A stretch of 64,000 bases of DNA from Halococcus agarilyticus (GCF_000334895.1 NZ_BAFM01000005.1:62001-126000); one strand, 5' to 3'; shown: positions 9,121-18,596, numbered from the stretch's first letter. The notes: generated by a model not told the origin, from the sequence alone. Made by a program: numbers and translations.

Positions 9121-10530
9121 TCAGTCCACGAGATAGCCGAGATCCGAGAGCTGCTCCTTCATCGCGTCGGAGAACTCGCCCTCCCGGTTCCCCGAGAAGG
9201 CGGGCTGGCCGTCGGTTTCGAGAACGCCATCGAGCGCGTCGTCGAGGCGTGCCTCGACCTCGGGATGCTCCTCGCTCACGTCCTGTGTCTCGTCGGGGAG
9301 CCGGAGTAGCTCGGCGCGGTCGTCGCTGCGCTGGTATTTGAACTCCGTCGTGCGGAGCGCGCTGAGGGTCGCAGTGTGGTACGGCGACGGGTCGAACTCC
9401 GGGTTCAGCTCCGCGAACCGATCGAGGTTCTTGAGGGCGCGCTTCGCGCCGCGCTGGGTCAGGCTGTGCTCGCGGGTTTCCTCGCGGAGGTCGATCCCGT
9501 GGAGTCCTTCAGTTCGTGCGCCAGCGGCGTCGAGCAGCGTCCGCATGACGTCGGCGTGCTGGACGGTCTCGCCGTCGTGGTCGGTGATCGCGTCGGCCCC
9601 GTGAACGACCAATGGGACGTGGGTCACGGCGTCGTCGGTGACCACGAGGTGGGCGAGCATCCCCTGCTCGCCGAACAGCTCGCCGTGGTCGGCGGTGATC
9701 ACGAACACCGTGTCGTCGAGACCCAATCGATCGGCGTGGTCGAACAGGTCGCCGACCAGCTCGTCGGTGTGGGCGATCTCGCCGTCGTAGAGCGCCTGGA
9801 GCGCGTCCCACTCGTCCGCCGAGAACGGACAGCCGTCGGCGATGAGCTGGTGGAAGTTGTCGTGGTGGTAGAAGCCGAGGCGCTGGGCGCGGTCGGTGTC
9901 CATTGCGAAGTCGTCGGCGTAGCGGTCGAGGAAGCGCTGCGGCGGGTGGTAGGGGTGGTGGGGGTCGCCGTAGTGCGCGTAGAGGAAGAACGGCTCGTCC
10001 TCGTCGGCGTACGAGCCGAGCTGCCGTTTCGCGATCTCGTTCATGAGGTAGCTCGTGCCGTGCTTTCTGGTGTCGGTCGTGAACCCGGGGCCGTGTCGCC
10101 GGCAGTTGAGAGCGTACTTCGCGAGAATCTTCGGGCCGGCGGCCTCCAACAGCGTGTCCGCGCTCAGCCACGTGAACTCGTCGAACCCGCGGTCGAGGCC
10201 GGTCGCGGAGCTCAGGTGGGAGTTCGGCGAGAGGCACGCGGTCCGGTAGCCCTGCTCGGTGAGGCGTTCGGGGATCGTGTCGAGTTCGTCGGGGATGACG
10301 TCGTTTTCCATCCCCGCGCCGTGATGTGTGGGGACGGTCCCGGTGAGGATCGACGCGCTCGACGCGAGCGTCCAGACGCCGTGGGTGTGACAGTCCCCGA
10401 ACGCCCGGCCGTCGCGGGTCCCGGCGATCCGCGCGAGATTCGGCGTGGTGTCGCGCGAGTAGCCGTCGAGCGAGGTGTGATCCATCCGGGTGCTTTCGAG
10501 AGTGATCCAGACGATGTTCGGCCGGTCCAT
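9121..10530 (-). CDS. Sulfatase-like (alkaline phosphatase superfamily) enzyme with Thr at nucleophile position
   Basis: 469 aa from ATG 10530 (MDRPNIVWITLESTRMDH); a TTG six codons upstream is a weaker start. Sulfatase-type fold: DTTPNLARIA, the segment WTLASSASILTG near residue 65, and the metal-binding ITADHGELFGEQGMLAH near residue 275. The usual sulfatase C/S-x-P-x-R motif is missing: Thr stands at the nucleophile position, and Pro and Arg are replaced by Ala and Ser. Formylglycine chemistry is therefore unlikely; a Thr nucleophile is known in LtaS-type phosphoglycerol transferases. No signal peptide. It is convergent with the toroid gene at 7900. Inference: phospho- or sulfo-ester chemistry on the glycan. 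Confidence 0.85.
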   Translation of the reverse strand: MDRPNIVWITLESTRMDHTSLDGYSRDTTPNLARIAGTRDGRAFGDCHTHGVWTLASSASILTGTVPTHHGAGMENDVIPDELDTIPERLTEQGYRTACLSPNSHLSSATGLDRGFDEFTWLSADTLLEAAGPKILAKYALNCRRHGPGFTTDTRKHGTSYLMNEIAKRQLGSYADEDEPFFLYAHYGDPHHPYHPPQRFLDRYADDFAMDTDRAQRLGFYHHDNFHQLIADGCPFSADEWDALQALYDGEIAHTDELVGDLFDHADRLGLDDTVFVITADHGELFGEQGMLAHLVVTDDAVTHVPLVVHGADAITDHDGETVQHADVMRTLLDAAGARTEGLHGIDLREETREHSLTQRGAKRALKNLDRFAELNPEFDPSPYHTATLSALRTTEFKYQRSDDRAELLRLPDETQDVSEEHPEVEARLDDALDGVLETDGQPAFSGNREGEFSDAMKEQLSDLGYLVD

Positions 10531-10775
10531 ACCGATTCCATCCGCCAATCCGGTTTAGGCGTCACGGTCCGTTCCCCCATCGCGCTCTTCGCGGCACTCG
10601 TTGAGTCGCTCGCGATCTGGCGCTCGACTCGTTCGGCGTTTCGGCTCGACGACGTGGGTTCGACTCCCGATCGTCGGCGGCCACCGACCACCGCAGCCGA
10701 TGGCGAGAAGTCGATGGTGATAAAGGGAGCCGGTGCGGTAGAAGGCACAACGACCGCCCGCGCGATCCTCCACAG

Positions 10776-12632
10776 ATGAGCACGCTCACCACCTCCGACA
10801 CGCCGGCCTTCCGGGGACAGAAGATCGCCCTCGCCGTCGGGTATCTCGCACTCGCCGGGGCCGTGCTGTACGCCTACGGCGCGCCGACCACGGGCTACGA
10901 GATCTCGATCTACACCCAGGGAACCCCGATCGGCTACTGGCTCGGGTTCGCGGTCGCGATCACGATCGCGATCGGGGTCACGCTGTACGCGCCCGAGGGG
11001 TATCTCAGTCTCGCGGGGCTCGCGCTCGGCGGCGGCGCGCTCCTCTCGCTCGCCGGCCTCCCGATCCTCCGGAACTACTACTTCTACGGGACGGGGGACG
11101 CGCTGACACACCTCGGCTGGACGAAGGACCTCTTCGAGGGCGTGTTGAGTGCGTTCGGGCTGTTCTACCCCGGTCTCCACACCACCTCGCTGTTCATGAG
11201 CGGCGTCGCTGGCGTGGCCATCCCGCGCTCGATGCTGCTGGTGGTGCTCGCCTACGTCCTCGCGTACATCGTGTTCGTCCCGCTGTGTGTCCGCTCGATG
11301 ACCAGCCACCGGGGCGCGATGCTGCTCGGCGGGCTCGCGGCCTTCCTCCTCCTCCCGATCAACCACCTCGGGATGAACTACATGACGCCCCACCCGATCA
11401 CCGACTCCGTCCTGCTGAGCCCGGTCGTGATCTACTTCCTCATCAACTACCTCACGAGCCCGGCGGACGTCTTCGAGAGTCGGTTCCCGATCCCGGCGCT
11501 GACAGGGTTGTTCGCGGTCGTGCTGGGGGCCTCGGTGCTCTATCACCCACAGCAGGCCGCGAACCTCATCATCCTCTTCATCACGATCTCGGCCGTGCAG
11601 TTCGTCTACCGGTCGGTGCGTCCGGACAGCCGGATCGCCGATCACAAGACGCTCTACGGCCCCACGATGTTCCTCATCGGGTCGTTCATGCTCTGGTCGG
11701 TCGGCCGGGGTCGGTACGAGCAGTCGGTCGACGCCGTGCTCCGCGAGCTGCTGAGCTTCCTCAGGGGAGGCACGGGGGCTGGCGGGGCGGTCGCCAGCCG
11801 ACAGAACTCGCTGACCGAGATCGGCGCGAGCGTCGTCGAGGTGTTCCTCAAACTGTTCTCGGTGAGCGCGATCTTCGCGACGCTCGCCGGCCTGTTGATG
11901 CTCACGAGCCTGTTCGGCCGGCTGCGTGACACCCCCGACACCGACGCCCTCGTCCGGTACTTCACCGTGGGCCTCGTGGTGTTGTTCCCCTACTCGCTGG
12001 TCTTCTTCGTCGGGAGCGTCTCGAAACTGTTCTTCCGCAACGTCGGGTTCATGATGGTGTTCGCCACCATTTTGGGGTCGATCGCGCTCTACCGGTACGT
12101 CTCCGGACTCTCGGAGTTCGTCCCCGAGGTCGGGGTTCGCGGTGCGATCGCGGTCGTGGTCGTGATGATGGTCGCGCTCTCGGCGATCGTCGTGTTCCCC
12201 TCGCCGTACATCTACCAGCCGAACCAGCAGGTGACCGAGGGCCAGATCCAGGGCTACGAGTACGCCTTCGACCATCAGGCGGCGGGCGTGGCGATGTACG
12301 GGCTGCGCTCGGGCCCGTGGCGGTTCAGCCACGGGGTCGAGGGCGTCGAGGGCAACCCGATCCAGCAGAACCAGCGCGGCATCGCCGAGGCGAACCTCTC
12401 GGCGCTCGCCGGTGACAGCGAGGAGGACCGGTACGTCGGCATCACCGACGGGATCCGCCAGCGCGAGAGCGAGGTCTATCGCGGCCTGCGGTACAGCCGC
12501 GCGAACATCAGCACGCTCGACACCCAGCCGGGCGTCCACCACGTCCAGTCGAACGGCGAGTTCGACCTCTACTTCGTGCCCGGCGAGCGCACGGTCGCGG
12601 CGAACGCGACGGCGAACACGACTGCCGGATGA
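10776..12632 (+). CDS. Polytopic membrane protein, GT-C-like
   Basis: 618 aa with about 12-13 hydrophobic segments (first about residues 16-36, last about 453-472) followed by a soluble, acidic C-terminal domain of about 150 residues with several NxS/T sequons, consistent with an extracytoplasmic tail. An early loop has GDALTHLGWTKDLFEG followed by FYPGLHTT, the Asp/His/Lys-Asp pattern seen in GT-C glycosyltransferase or oligosaccharide polymerase-type proteins. The family was not identified with certainty. The position between two phosphatase-superfamily genes and glycosyltransferases fits a membrane step such as transfer, polymerisation or lipid-linked sugar handling. ATG 10776 precedes a short N-terminal cytoplasmic stretch. 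Confidence 0.8.
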   Translation: MSTLTTSDTPAFRGQKIALAVGYLALAGAVLYAYGAPTTGYEISIYTQGTPIGYWLGFAVAITIAIGVTLYAPEGYLSLAGLALGGGALLSLAGLPILRNYYFYGTGDALTHLGWTKDLFEGVLSAFGLFYPGLHTTSLFMSGVAGVAIPRSMLLVVLAYVLAYIVFVPLCVRSMTSHRGAMLLGGLAAFLLLPINHLGMNYMTPHPITDSVLLSPVVIYFLINYLTSPADVFESRFPIPALTGLFAVVLGASVLYHPQQAANLIILFITISAVQFVYRSVRPDSRIADHKTLYGPTMFLIGSFMLWSVGRGRYEQSVDAVLRELLSFLRGGTGAGGAVASRQNSLTEIGASVVEVFLKLFSVSAIFATLAGLLMLTSLFGRLRDTPDTDALVRYFTVGLVVLFPYSLVFFVGSVSKLFFRNVGFMMVFATILGSIALYRYVSGLSEFVPEVGVRGAIAVVVVMMVALSAIVVFPSPYIYQPNQQVTEGQIQGYEYAFDHQAAGVAMYGLRSGPWRFSHGVEGVEGNPIQQNQRGIAEANLSALAGDSEEDRYVGITDGIRQRESEVYRGLRYSRANISTLDTQPGVHHVQSNGEFDLYFVPGERTVAANATANTTAG

Positions 12633-12759
12633 CCGACCTCGCCGAACGGAGCTACAACGCGGTCCGGCGGCCAGCGGGGTTCGAGAACGCGTCCGGCTGC
12701 GGGCGAATGAAAACGGTAATGGCGGTCACGCGAGGAGCCTGCACCAGTATGACTCAGCC

Positions 12760-14346
12760 ATGACCGGGGCATTACCGGAACGGGCGTTCGTCCTCGGCCT
12801 CGACGGCGTGCCGTTCGACCGGCTGCGCGCGTGGGCCGACGCGGGCGAACTCCCGAACGTCGCGGCGCTGTTCGAGGAGGGGGCCGCGGGCCCGCTCGAG
12901 AGCACGCGGCCCGCGAACACCGCCCTCGCGTGGCCCTCGATCGCCACCGGCGTCGGGCCCGGCAAACACGGCGTCTACTCGTTTTACGGGCTCACGCCTG
13001 ACTACCGACACGAGGTCAACACCAGCGCGGACGTCGACCGGCCGGCGCTGTGGGACCTGCTCTCGCCCGCGATCGTGGCGAACACGCCGATGACCTACCC
13101 CGCGAGCGAGATCGACGGCACGATGGTCACCGGGATGATGACGCCCTCGCGCGAGGACGGGTTCACCCACCCGCCCGAACTCGCCAAGGAGATCGAACGC
13201 CGGGTCCCCGAGTACGAGATCGGTCTCGACTGGCAGGAGTACGTGGGCAACGACGAGGCGTTCGCCGCCGACCTCGATTCGCTCGTCGATTCGCGCACCG
13301 ACCTCCTCCACCTGTTGATGGAGACCGACGACTGGCGGCTGTTTTTCTTCACCTACACGGCCCCCGATCGGCTCCAGCACCTGCTGTGGGAGGAGGAGGC
13401 CCTCCTCGATCACTACCGCCAGCTCGACGGCGTGATCGGCGACGCCCGCGAGTACGCCGCCGAGAACGACGCGACGCTGTTCGTCGTCTCGGATCACGGG
13501 TTCGGGCCGGTTGCGAAGCAGGTCAACATCAACACCCTGTTCGCGCGCGAGGGGTACCTGACGCCGAAAGCGGACACCGCGGCGCGGGGGACGCTCTCGC
13601 GGCTCGGCGTGGACAAATCCAGCGTGCTCGGCGCGCTCTCGAAGGTCGGGATCGACGAGCACACCATCGTGGACCGCCTCCCGGAGGCGATCGTCGACGC
13701 CGCCGCAACGCAGATCCCCGGCGGCCACGAGCTGTACGACGTGGACTACCGCCGGACGAAGGCCTTCTTCCACGGGTACGGCAACGTCTTCGTCAACGAC
13801 ACCGAGCGCTTCGACGAGGGGATCGTCGCCCCGCGCGACGTCCCGGCGCTCAAAGCCGATCTGACCGAGCTCCTCTCGTCGCTCACCGATCCCGAGACCG
13901 GCGACCGAGTGCTCGACGTGTACGACGGTGACGACGAGTTCCCGACCGACGACGGCTCGCCGGATCTCGTGGTCGCGGGCCGGGAGGGCTACCACGTGAA
14001 GGGCACGCTCGCCGAGTCGGTGTTCGCCGATCCGGGCGTCCACGTCGCCGAGCACCGGCCCGAGGGGATCCTCCTCGCCGCCGGCCCCGACGTGGAGCCA
14101 GGGAGCGCGCCGACCGACGCGAGCGTCGTCGACGTCGCGCCGACGGTGCTCCACAGCGTCGGCGACCCGGTGCCAGCGGACGCTGACGGCCGCGTCCTCG
14201 ACGAGATCTTCGCTCCCGACTCCCCGACGGCGAAGCGCGAGGTGGCGACCGTCGAGGCCGCGAGCGCCGGCACCGCATCCGCCGCGACCGACGGCGACTT
14301 CGGCGACGTCGAGGACCGACTCCGCGGCCTCGGGTACATGGAGTGA
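12760..14346 (+). CDS. Type I phosphodiesterase / nucleotide pyrophosphatase family protein
   Basis: 528 aa. It opens with FVLGLDGVPFDRLRAW (metal Asp) and has RPANTALAWPSIATG with the nucleophile Thr/Ser region near residue 60, GKHGVYSFYG, and VVSDHGFGP near residue 245, followed by PDLVVAGREGYHVKG and SVVDVAPTVLHSVG near the C-terminus: the alkaline-phosphatase superfamily core of the type I phosphodiesterase branch. ATG 12760 follows the end of the preceding membrane gene by 127 bp. No signal peptide. The next glycosyltransferase starts 3 bp after its stop, so it belongs to the glycan operon. Probable hydrolysis or transfer on a phosphodiester or nucleotide-sugar; substrate unknown. Confidence 0.86.
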   Translation: MTGALPERAFVLGLDGVPFDRLRAWADAGELPNVAALFEEGAAGPLESTRPANTALAWPSIATGVGPGKHGVYSFYGLTPDYRHEVNTSADVDRPALWDLLSPAIVANTPMTYPASEIDGTMVTGMMTPSREDGFTHPPELAKEIERRVPEYEIGLDWQEYVGNDEAFAADLDSLVDSRTDLLHLLMETDDWRLFFFTYTAPDRLQHLLWEEEALLDHYRQLDGVIGDAREYAAENDATLFVVSDHGFGPVAKQVNINTLFAREGYLTPKADTAARGTLSRLGVDKSSVLGALSKVGIDEHTIVDRLPEAIVDAAATQIPGGHELYDVDYRRTKAFFHGYGNVFVNDTERFDEGIVAPRDVPALKADLTELLSSLTDPETGDRVLDVYDGDDEFPTDDGSPDLVVAGREGYHVKGTLAESVFADPGVHVAEHRPEGILLAAGPDVEPGSAPTDASVVDVAPTVLHSVGDPVPADADGRVLDEIFAPDSPTAKREVATVEAASAGTASAATDGDFGDVEDRLRGLGYME

Positions 14347-14349
14347 TCG

Positions 14350-15423
14350 ATGCGCGACACCCAGCTCCTGATCGTCGGCCGCCACGGACCCGGCGGGATC
14401 GGCCAGTACATCAGCGAACAGCGCCGCCACCTCGCGGGCGAGATGCGCGTCGATTCGCACAAGAGCGGTGCGTTTTCGACCGACGGGCTTCTCGTATTCG
14501 TTCGGTCGGTGCTCACCATCATCTGGTACGCACTCACGTACACCGTGCGATCCCCACCCGACATCGTCCACGTCCACTCCTCACACCGGTTCTCGTTCTA
14601 TCGCGCGGGCTACTACGCCCTGTTCGCGAGGTACGTCTGGGGCTGTCCCGTCGTGTTCCACGTCCACGGCTCCTCGTTCGACGTGTTCGTCTCGACCGCG
14701 TCCTGGCCGGTCCGACGCTATCAGGCGCTGGTGTTCGACGCCGCCGACGAGATCGTGGTGCTCTCGGAGTACTGGAAGGACACGCTCTCCGAGCACACCG
14801 ACGCCGAGAAGCTCACCGTGATCCCGAACGCGGTCGACGTCGGCGACTACACCCCCGCGTTCGACGGCGGGGCACCACACGTGGTGTCGGTCTCGAACCA
14901 GATCCCGCGCAAGGGCGTCGTCGAACTCGCGACCGCGATCGACGATCTCGTGGATCGTGGCCTCGACTTCCGGGTGACGATCGCCGGCAAGGGACCGCTC
15001 TCCCGGTACGCCGAGACGCTCGCGGCGACCCACGACGAGGTCGAGTACCTCGGCTACGTCTCGGAGGCGAAGAAACAGCGACTCCTCGGCTCCGGATCGA
15101 TCTTCGTGCTCCCGGCGTACGCCGAGGGGTTGCCGATCGCGATGCTCGAAGCGATGGCCGCGGGCAACGCCATCGTCGCGACCACCGTCGGCGCGATTCC
15201 GGAGGTCATCGGCGAGGACAACGGCCTCCTCGTCGCGCCGCGCGACCCCGACGACCTCGCCGACGCGCTCGCCGAACTCGTCGCCGACCCCGATCGAGTG
15301 GCCGCGATGGGCGAACGGAACCGTGCGGCGGCGGTGGAGCGGTACGCGTGGTCGACGGTGACCGAGGAGCTCCTCGCGACGTACGAACAGCATCTCGACG
15401 TCGGCGAACGCGCCCGGCCGTAA
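14350..15423 (+). CDS. Glycosyltransferase family 4
   Basis: 357 aa, GT-B fold. N-terminal GRHGPGGIGQYISEQRR; acceptor-domain HVHSSHRFSFYRAGY; FHVHGSSFDVF; the donor-domain start VVSVSNQIPRKGVVELATAI near residue 180; GKGPLSRYAE; and the PAYAEGLPIAMLEAMAAGNAIVATTVGAIPE block near residue 255, which carries the Glu-x7-Glu-type nucleotide-sugar motif. A hydrophobic stretch near residues 50-65 may associate with the membrane. Cytoplasmic transfer of a sugar to a lipid-linked acceptor is the expected role. It starts 3 bp after the upstream stop, within the same transcription unit. Confidence 0.93.
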   Translation: MRDTQLLIVGRHGPGGIGQYISEQRRHLAGEMRVDSHKSGAFSTDGLLVFVRSVLTIIWYALTYTVRSPPDIVHVHSSHRFSFYRAGYYALFARYVWGCPVVFHVHGSSFDVFVSTASWPVRRYQALVFDAADEIVVLSEYWKDTLSEHTDAEKLTVIPNAVDVGDYTPAFDGGAPHVVSVSNQIPRKGVVELATAIDDLVDRGLDFRVTIAGKGPLSRYAETLAATHDEVEYLGYVSEAKKQRLLGSGSIFVLPAYAEGLPIAMLEAMAAGNAIVATTVGAIPEVIGEDNGLLVAPRDPDDLADALAELVADPDRVAAMGERNRAAAVERYAWSTVTEELLATYEQHLDVGERARP

Positions 15424-15531
15424 TTTGCCGGCCGCGACGTCCTCGACGACCACAAGAGCGAAGCCGCCTCCCCGAGAGTGTGAGGCATGACCGGCCCACC
15501 ATCACGAGCGACGCGGGGGAGCGACTGAGCG

Positions 15532-16836
15532 ATGCACGTCTGCTTGCTGCTCGCGGGCACGTTCCCGCCGGACGAACGAACCCGGAGTCACGCTGCTGCG
15601 CTCCGCGAGGCGGGTCACACGGTCTCCGTCGTGTGTCGCGGCGGGCCTCGCGAGGCCGAACACGAGACGATCGACCAGATCGACGTGCGACGAGTGTCCG
15701 ACGAGACGCTGTACGCCGGCGTTCGGGGAACGATCGATGGCGCGCAGTACGCCCTTCGAGCGATCCAGCCCGCGTGGCTGCGCGCCATCGATGCGATCGA
15801 CGAGGAGCGCGCGATCGACGCCTGCTGCGTGATGGACCTCCGCCTCGTGAGGACCGGGCTGCGGGCCGGTGGAGCCCACGACGTGTCGGTGGTCGCCGAC
15901 CTGCCCGGAAACGCGCCAGCGCTCGAACGGCGACGCAACCGAGCGGAGGGGTGGGGCGACCGACTCCGAAGTCCTCGAACGCTCGCCCGCCGGCTGTTCC
16001 TCTCGCCGTGGCGGCTGGGCCGACTCGAAACCGGGCCGCTCGGCGACGTCGATCGGCTCGTGACGTCCTGCGAGGAGGCCCGCGCACGCTACGTCCGTGA
16101 GGTGGGGATCGACCCCGAGCGCGTGGCGGTCGTCCGCGACACCGCCGCGGACCCGAACGCGCCGATCGAGATCGACGACCACGGCCTCGGCTTCGATCCC
16201 GACGTGACGTTCGTGGTCACCGCGTTCGTAGGCGAGGGTCCCGATTACGACCTCGAAACGCTCGTCGCGGCGGCCGCGCGGGCGGCGGACGAGGCCGTGA
16301 GCCTCCATCTGGTGCTCGTCGGCGACCTCGATCCGGAGACCGCGGACGCCCTCGAAACCCAGGCCCGGCGCGCGGTGGCGGGCGGCCGGCTCACCTTCCG
16401 GACGGCGACCGATCCGGACCGCGTTCCCGTGTACGTCGCCGCGAGCGACGTCTGCGTGTTCCCCGCTCGCCCGTCGGCAGTCACCGAGACGGCGATCCCG
16501 TCGACGGCCTTCCGCGCGATGGCGATGGGCGTTCCAGTGATCGCGACCGATGTCGGGCCCACGTCGCGGATCGTCCGTCGGACGAACGCCGGACGCGTGG
16601 TGCCCGTCGGGGATCACGAGGCGCTCACCGCGGCCCTGGTCGCGCTCGCCGACTCCGACACCGCCGCCGAGTACCGATCGAGCGGGCGACGCGCGGTCGA
16701 ATCCCGGTATCACCGCGAGCGCGACGCCGCGCGTCTCGCGTCGCTCTACGAGTCGCTCTCGCGGGCCGAACTCGGTAGTGGTGATCTCGTCGGTGATCTC
16801 AGAGCGGTCCGTCGAGGAGGTTCGACAGCGCCATGA
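15532..16836 (+). CDS. Divergent GT4-like protein with eroded catalytic motifs
   Basis: 434 aa. It is clearly related to the GT4 at 20693: both begin MHxCxLL, then FPPD, LCRGGP / VCRGGP, IDxIDVxR, and both end with FRAMAMGVPVIATDV / FQYMAMGVPVLATDV and RRAVExRY. Here the His-containing HVHDLPL motif of the paralogue has become CVMDLRL, LHENYPE is LPGNAPA, and the Lys before the final Glu-region motif is lost. It may be inactive, use another donor, or act as a partner subunit. Its 3' end overlaps the convergent gene at 16799 by 38 bp. Confidence 0.85.
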   Translation: MHVCLLLAGTFPPDERTRSHAAALREAGHTVSVVCRGGPREAEHETIDQIDVRRVSDETLYAGVRGTIDGAQYALRAIQPAWLRAIDAIDEERAIDACCVMDLRLVRTGLRAGGAHDVSVVADLPGNAPALERRRNRAEGWGDRLRSPRTLARRLFLSPWRLGRLETGPLGDVDRLVTSCEEARARYVREVGIDPERVAVVRDTAADPNAPIEIDDHGLGFDPDVTFVVTAFVGEGPDYDLETLVAAAARAADEAVSLHLVLVGDLDPETADALETQARRAVAGGRLTFRTATDPDRVPVYVAASDVCVFPARPSAVTETAIPSTAFRAMAMGVPVIATDVGPTSRIVRRTNAGRVVPVGDHEALTAALVALADSDTAAEYRSSGRRAVESRYHRERDAARLASLYESLSRAELGSGDLVGDLRAVRRGGSTAP

Positions 16837-18571
16837 CGTACGAGCCGATCTCGTAGGAGCCTTTGTACATCTGGTCGTCGACGTCGAGCCGGTCGTCGAC
16901 GGTCAGGAATCGCATCGGGACGCCGACCCCCGAGAGATCGACGAGATCGCCGCGCGAACTGTCGCCGTAGATCCACGACATCGCACGCCGGACCGTGCGA
17001 TCGTAGTCGCGTTCGCCGCCCGCGCGGTAGTAGTGTGCGACCGCGTTGACGAAGAACGTCTGGTGGCACTCGTAGAGGAAATCCCAGTGGGGCGGCCGGA
17101 AACCGAGGCGTTTGGTCGTTCCTCGCCGGACGCGCCGGGGCAGCGAGACGTCCTCCCAGACGAACGCGCCGTCGTCGCGCATCCGGTGCTCGATGGTGTA
17201 GTCGAGCACGCGCTCGACGCCGTCGAGGTAGCCCGTCTGGCCGGTGATCTCGGCGGCGCGCGCGAACCCCCAGCAGGCGTACATCTGGTTCTGGTGGCGG
17301 CGGGTGGTGTGGTTGTCGAACGCGAACAGTCCCTCGGGAACGAGACGGTCGTTCATCGTCCAGAGGGCGTCCGAGAGGGCGTCGCGGATCTCCGGATCGG
17401 GGTCGCGCTCGTAGAGATACGACCAGCCGTAGGCGAGGAGACTGTCCTCGGCGTGGGTGAAGTCGAAGCGTTCGCGCGCGTGTTCGAACAGCCGGCGGGC
17501 GATCCGTTCGTTCTCGTCGTCGAAGACGTCGGCGGCGAGCGCGAACGCACAGGTCAGTGGGCCGATGCCGTAGCTCGGCATCTCGTCGAGCGCCCCTCCC
17601 TCGATCCGCCCGACGACGTATTCGAGCGCGCGCTCGATCTTCGCGTCGTACGCTTCGGTGGCGAGGGCCGATGTCCGCCACTGCATCGTCCCCATCAGCG
17701 CGAACGGGGCGTACCGCCACAGTTCGCGGTCGTCCGGCGTCCACGAGAACGTCGGCTCCCCTGTCTCCCCACCGGTGATCTCGTAATCCAGCGCCCGGAG
17801 GAGCTTCCCCTCGCTCTCGTCCCAGAACCCGTTTTCGTCGATCGGCCGGTACAGGCAGTCGAGCGCGCCATCGAGGTGTTCCCGATACTGATGTGGCTCG
17901 ACCGCGAGCACGAGGTACGACGCGTCGTCCCACCGCTCGCGCGCGGTGAGGACGTCGCTCGCGCGCTCGCCGAGATCGACGAACGGTTCTTGATATCGAT
18001 CCGGCAGCGTGCTCACCGCCATGTGGGCGTAGTAGGGGTACTGGAAGACGAGTTCGTAGTCCGTGAGTCGCCAGCCCGGCGAGATCACGGAGAGCGCCTC
18101 CGCGGGCGTGTAGTACCGGTTGAGCCGCCAGCTGGCGGCGGCGTACGGCGACCGCGGTGTCGGCACCGAGAAGACGAACCGGCCGTCGGGCGCGAGCACT
18201 CGATCGACTTCCTCTGTGAGATCGTCGACCGCGAGGAACTTCCAGTCGTACGGGCCGATCGACACCGCGGCGTCGAACGTGCCGGCGTCGAACGGGAGTT
18301 GGGGTGATTCGGGGTCGGCGGTGCGGAACGCGTCGGCGGCGTCGCCGAGCACCTGCTCGGCGTACTCGCTCGCGGCGGGCGAGAAGTCCACCCGCGTCAC
18401 CGATGCGTCGATCCCCTCGGTGACGCCGGCCTCGGAGGCGAGATCGAGCACGCGGTCGTTCGTGCCGAGGAGCTCAAGCGCGCGCCGGCGCTCGGCGGCG
18501 CGGAGGGCCTCGACGATCGGGCTGGCCGGCGGCTGGTTCACCCACCGCTTCAGACGTGCGTCGCGGGTCAC
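16799..18571 (-). CDS. SAM-methyltransferase domain fused to an alpha-toroid domain
   Basis: 590 aa from GTG 18571; an in-frame ATG at 18628 would add 19 residues but collides with the start codon of the divergent glycosyltransferase. The N-terminal ~200 residues form a class I methyltransferase: DRVLDLASEAGVTEG (motif I), FRTADPESPQLPFDAGTFDAAVSIG (motifs II-IV) and RVLAPDGRFVFSVPTP. The remaining ~390 residues are helical repeats with WRYAPFALMGTMQWR, LLAYGWSYLYERD, DNHTTRRHQNQMYACWGFARA and DFLYECHQTFFVNAVAHYYRAGG, an alpha/alpha toroid distinct from copies 1 and 2. Probable glycan-modifying enzyme combining methylation with a second activity; not recognised as a named family. Confidence 0.8.
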   Translation of the reverse strand: MTRDARLKRWVNQPPASPIVEALRAAERRRALELLGTNDRVLDLASEAGVTEGIDASVTRVDFSPAASEYAEQVLGDAADAFRTADPESPQLPFDAGTFDAAVSIGPYDWKFLAVDDLTEEVDRVLAPDGRFVFSVPTPRSPYAAASWRLNRYYTPAEALSVISPGWRLTDYELVFQYPYYAHMAVSTLPDRYQEPFVDLGERASDVLTARERWDDASYLVLAVEPHQYREHLDGALDCLYRPIDENGFWDESEGKLLRALDYEITGGETGEPTFSWTPDDRELWRYAPFALMGTMQWRTSALATEAYDAKIERALEYVVGRIEGGALDEMPSYGIGPLTCAFALAADVFDDENERIARRLFEHARERFDFTHAEDSLLAYGWSYLYERDPDPEIRDALSDALWTMNDRLVPEGLFAFDNHTTRRHQNQMYACWGFARAAEITGQTGYLDGVERVLDYTIEHRMRDDGAFVWEDVSLPRRVRRGTTKRLGFRPPHWDFLYECHQTFFVNAVAHYYRAGGERDYDRTVRRAMSWIYGDSSRGDLVDLSGVGVPMRFLTVDDRLDVDDQMYKGSYEIGSYVMALSNLLDGPL

Positions 18572-18596
18572 TGCCGGCGAGTTCCCTTCCGGAGTA

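Noticed and set aside
10640-10690. GGGTTCGACTCCCG in the spacer before the GT-C-like gene, resembling a T-arm
   Set aside because: Arms mismatch and the upstream sequence gives no cloverleaf.
12772-14577. Minus-strand 600-codon frame opposite the phosphodiesterase
   Set aside because: Shadow composition; the plus strand has catalytic motifs and GC3 bias.
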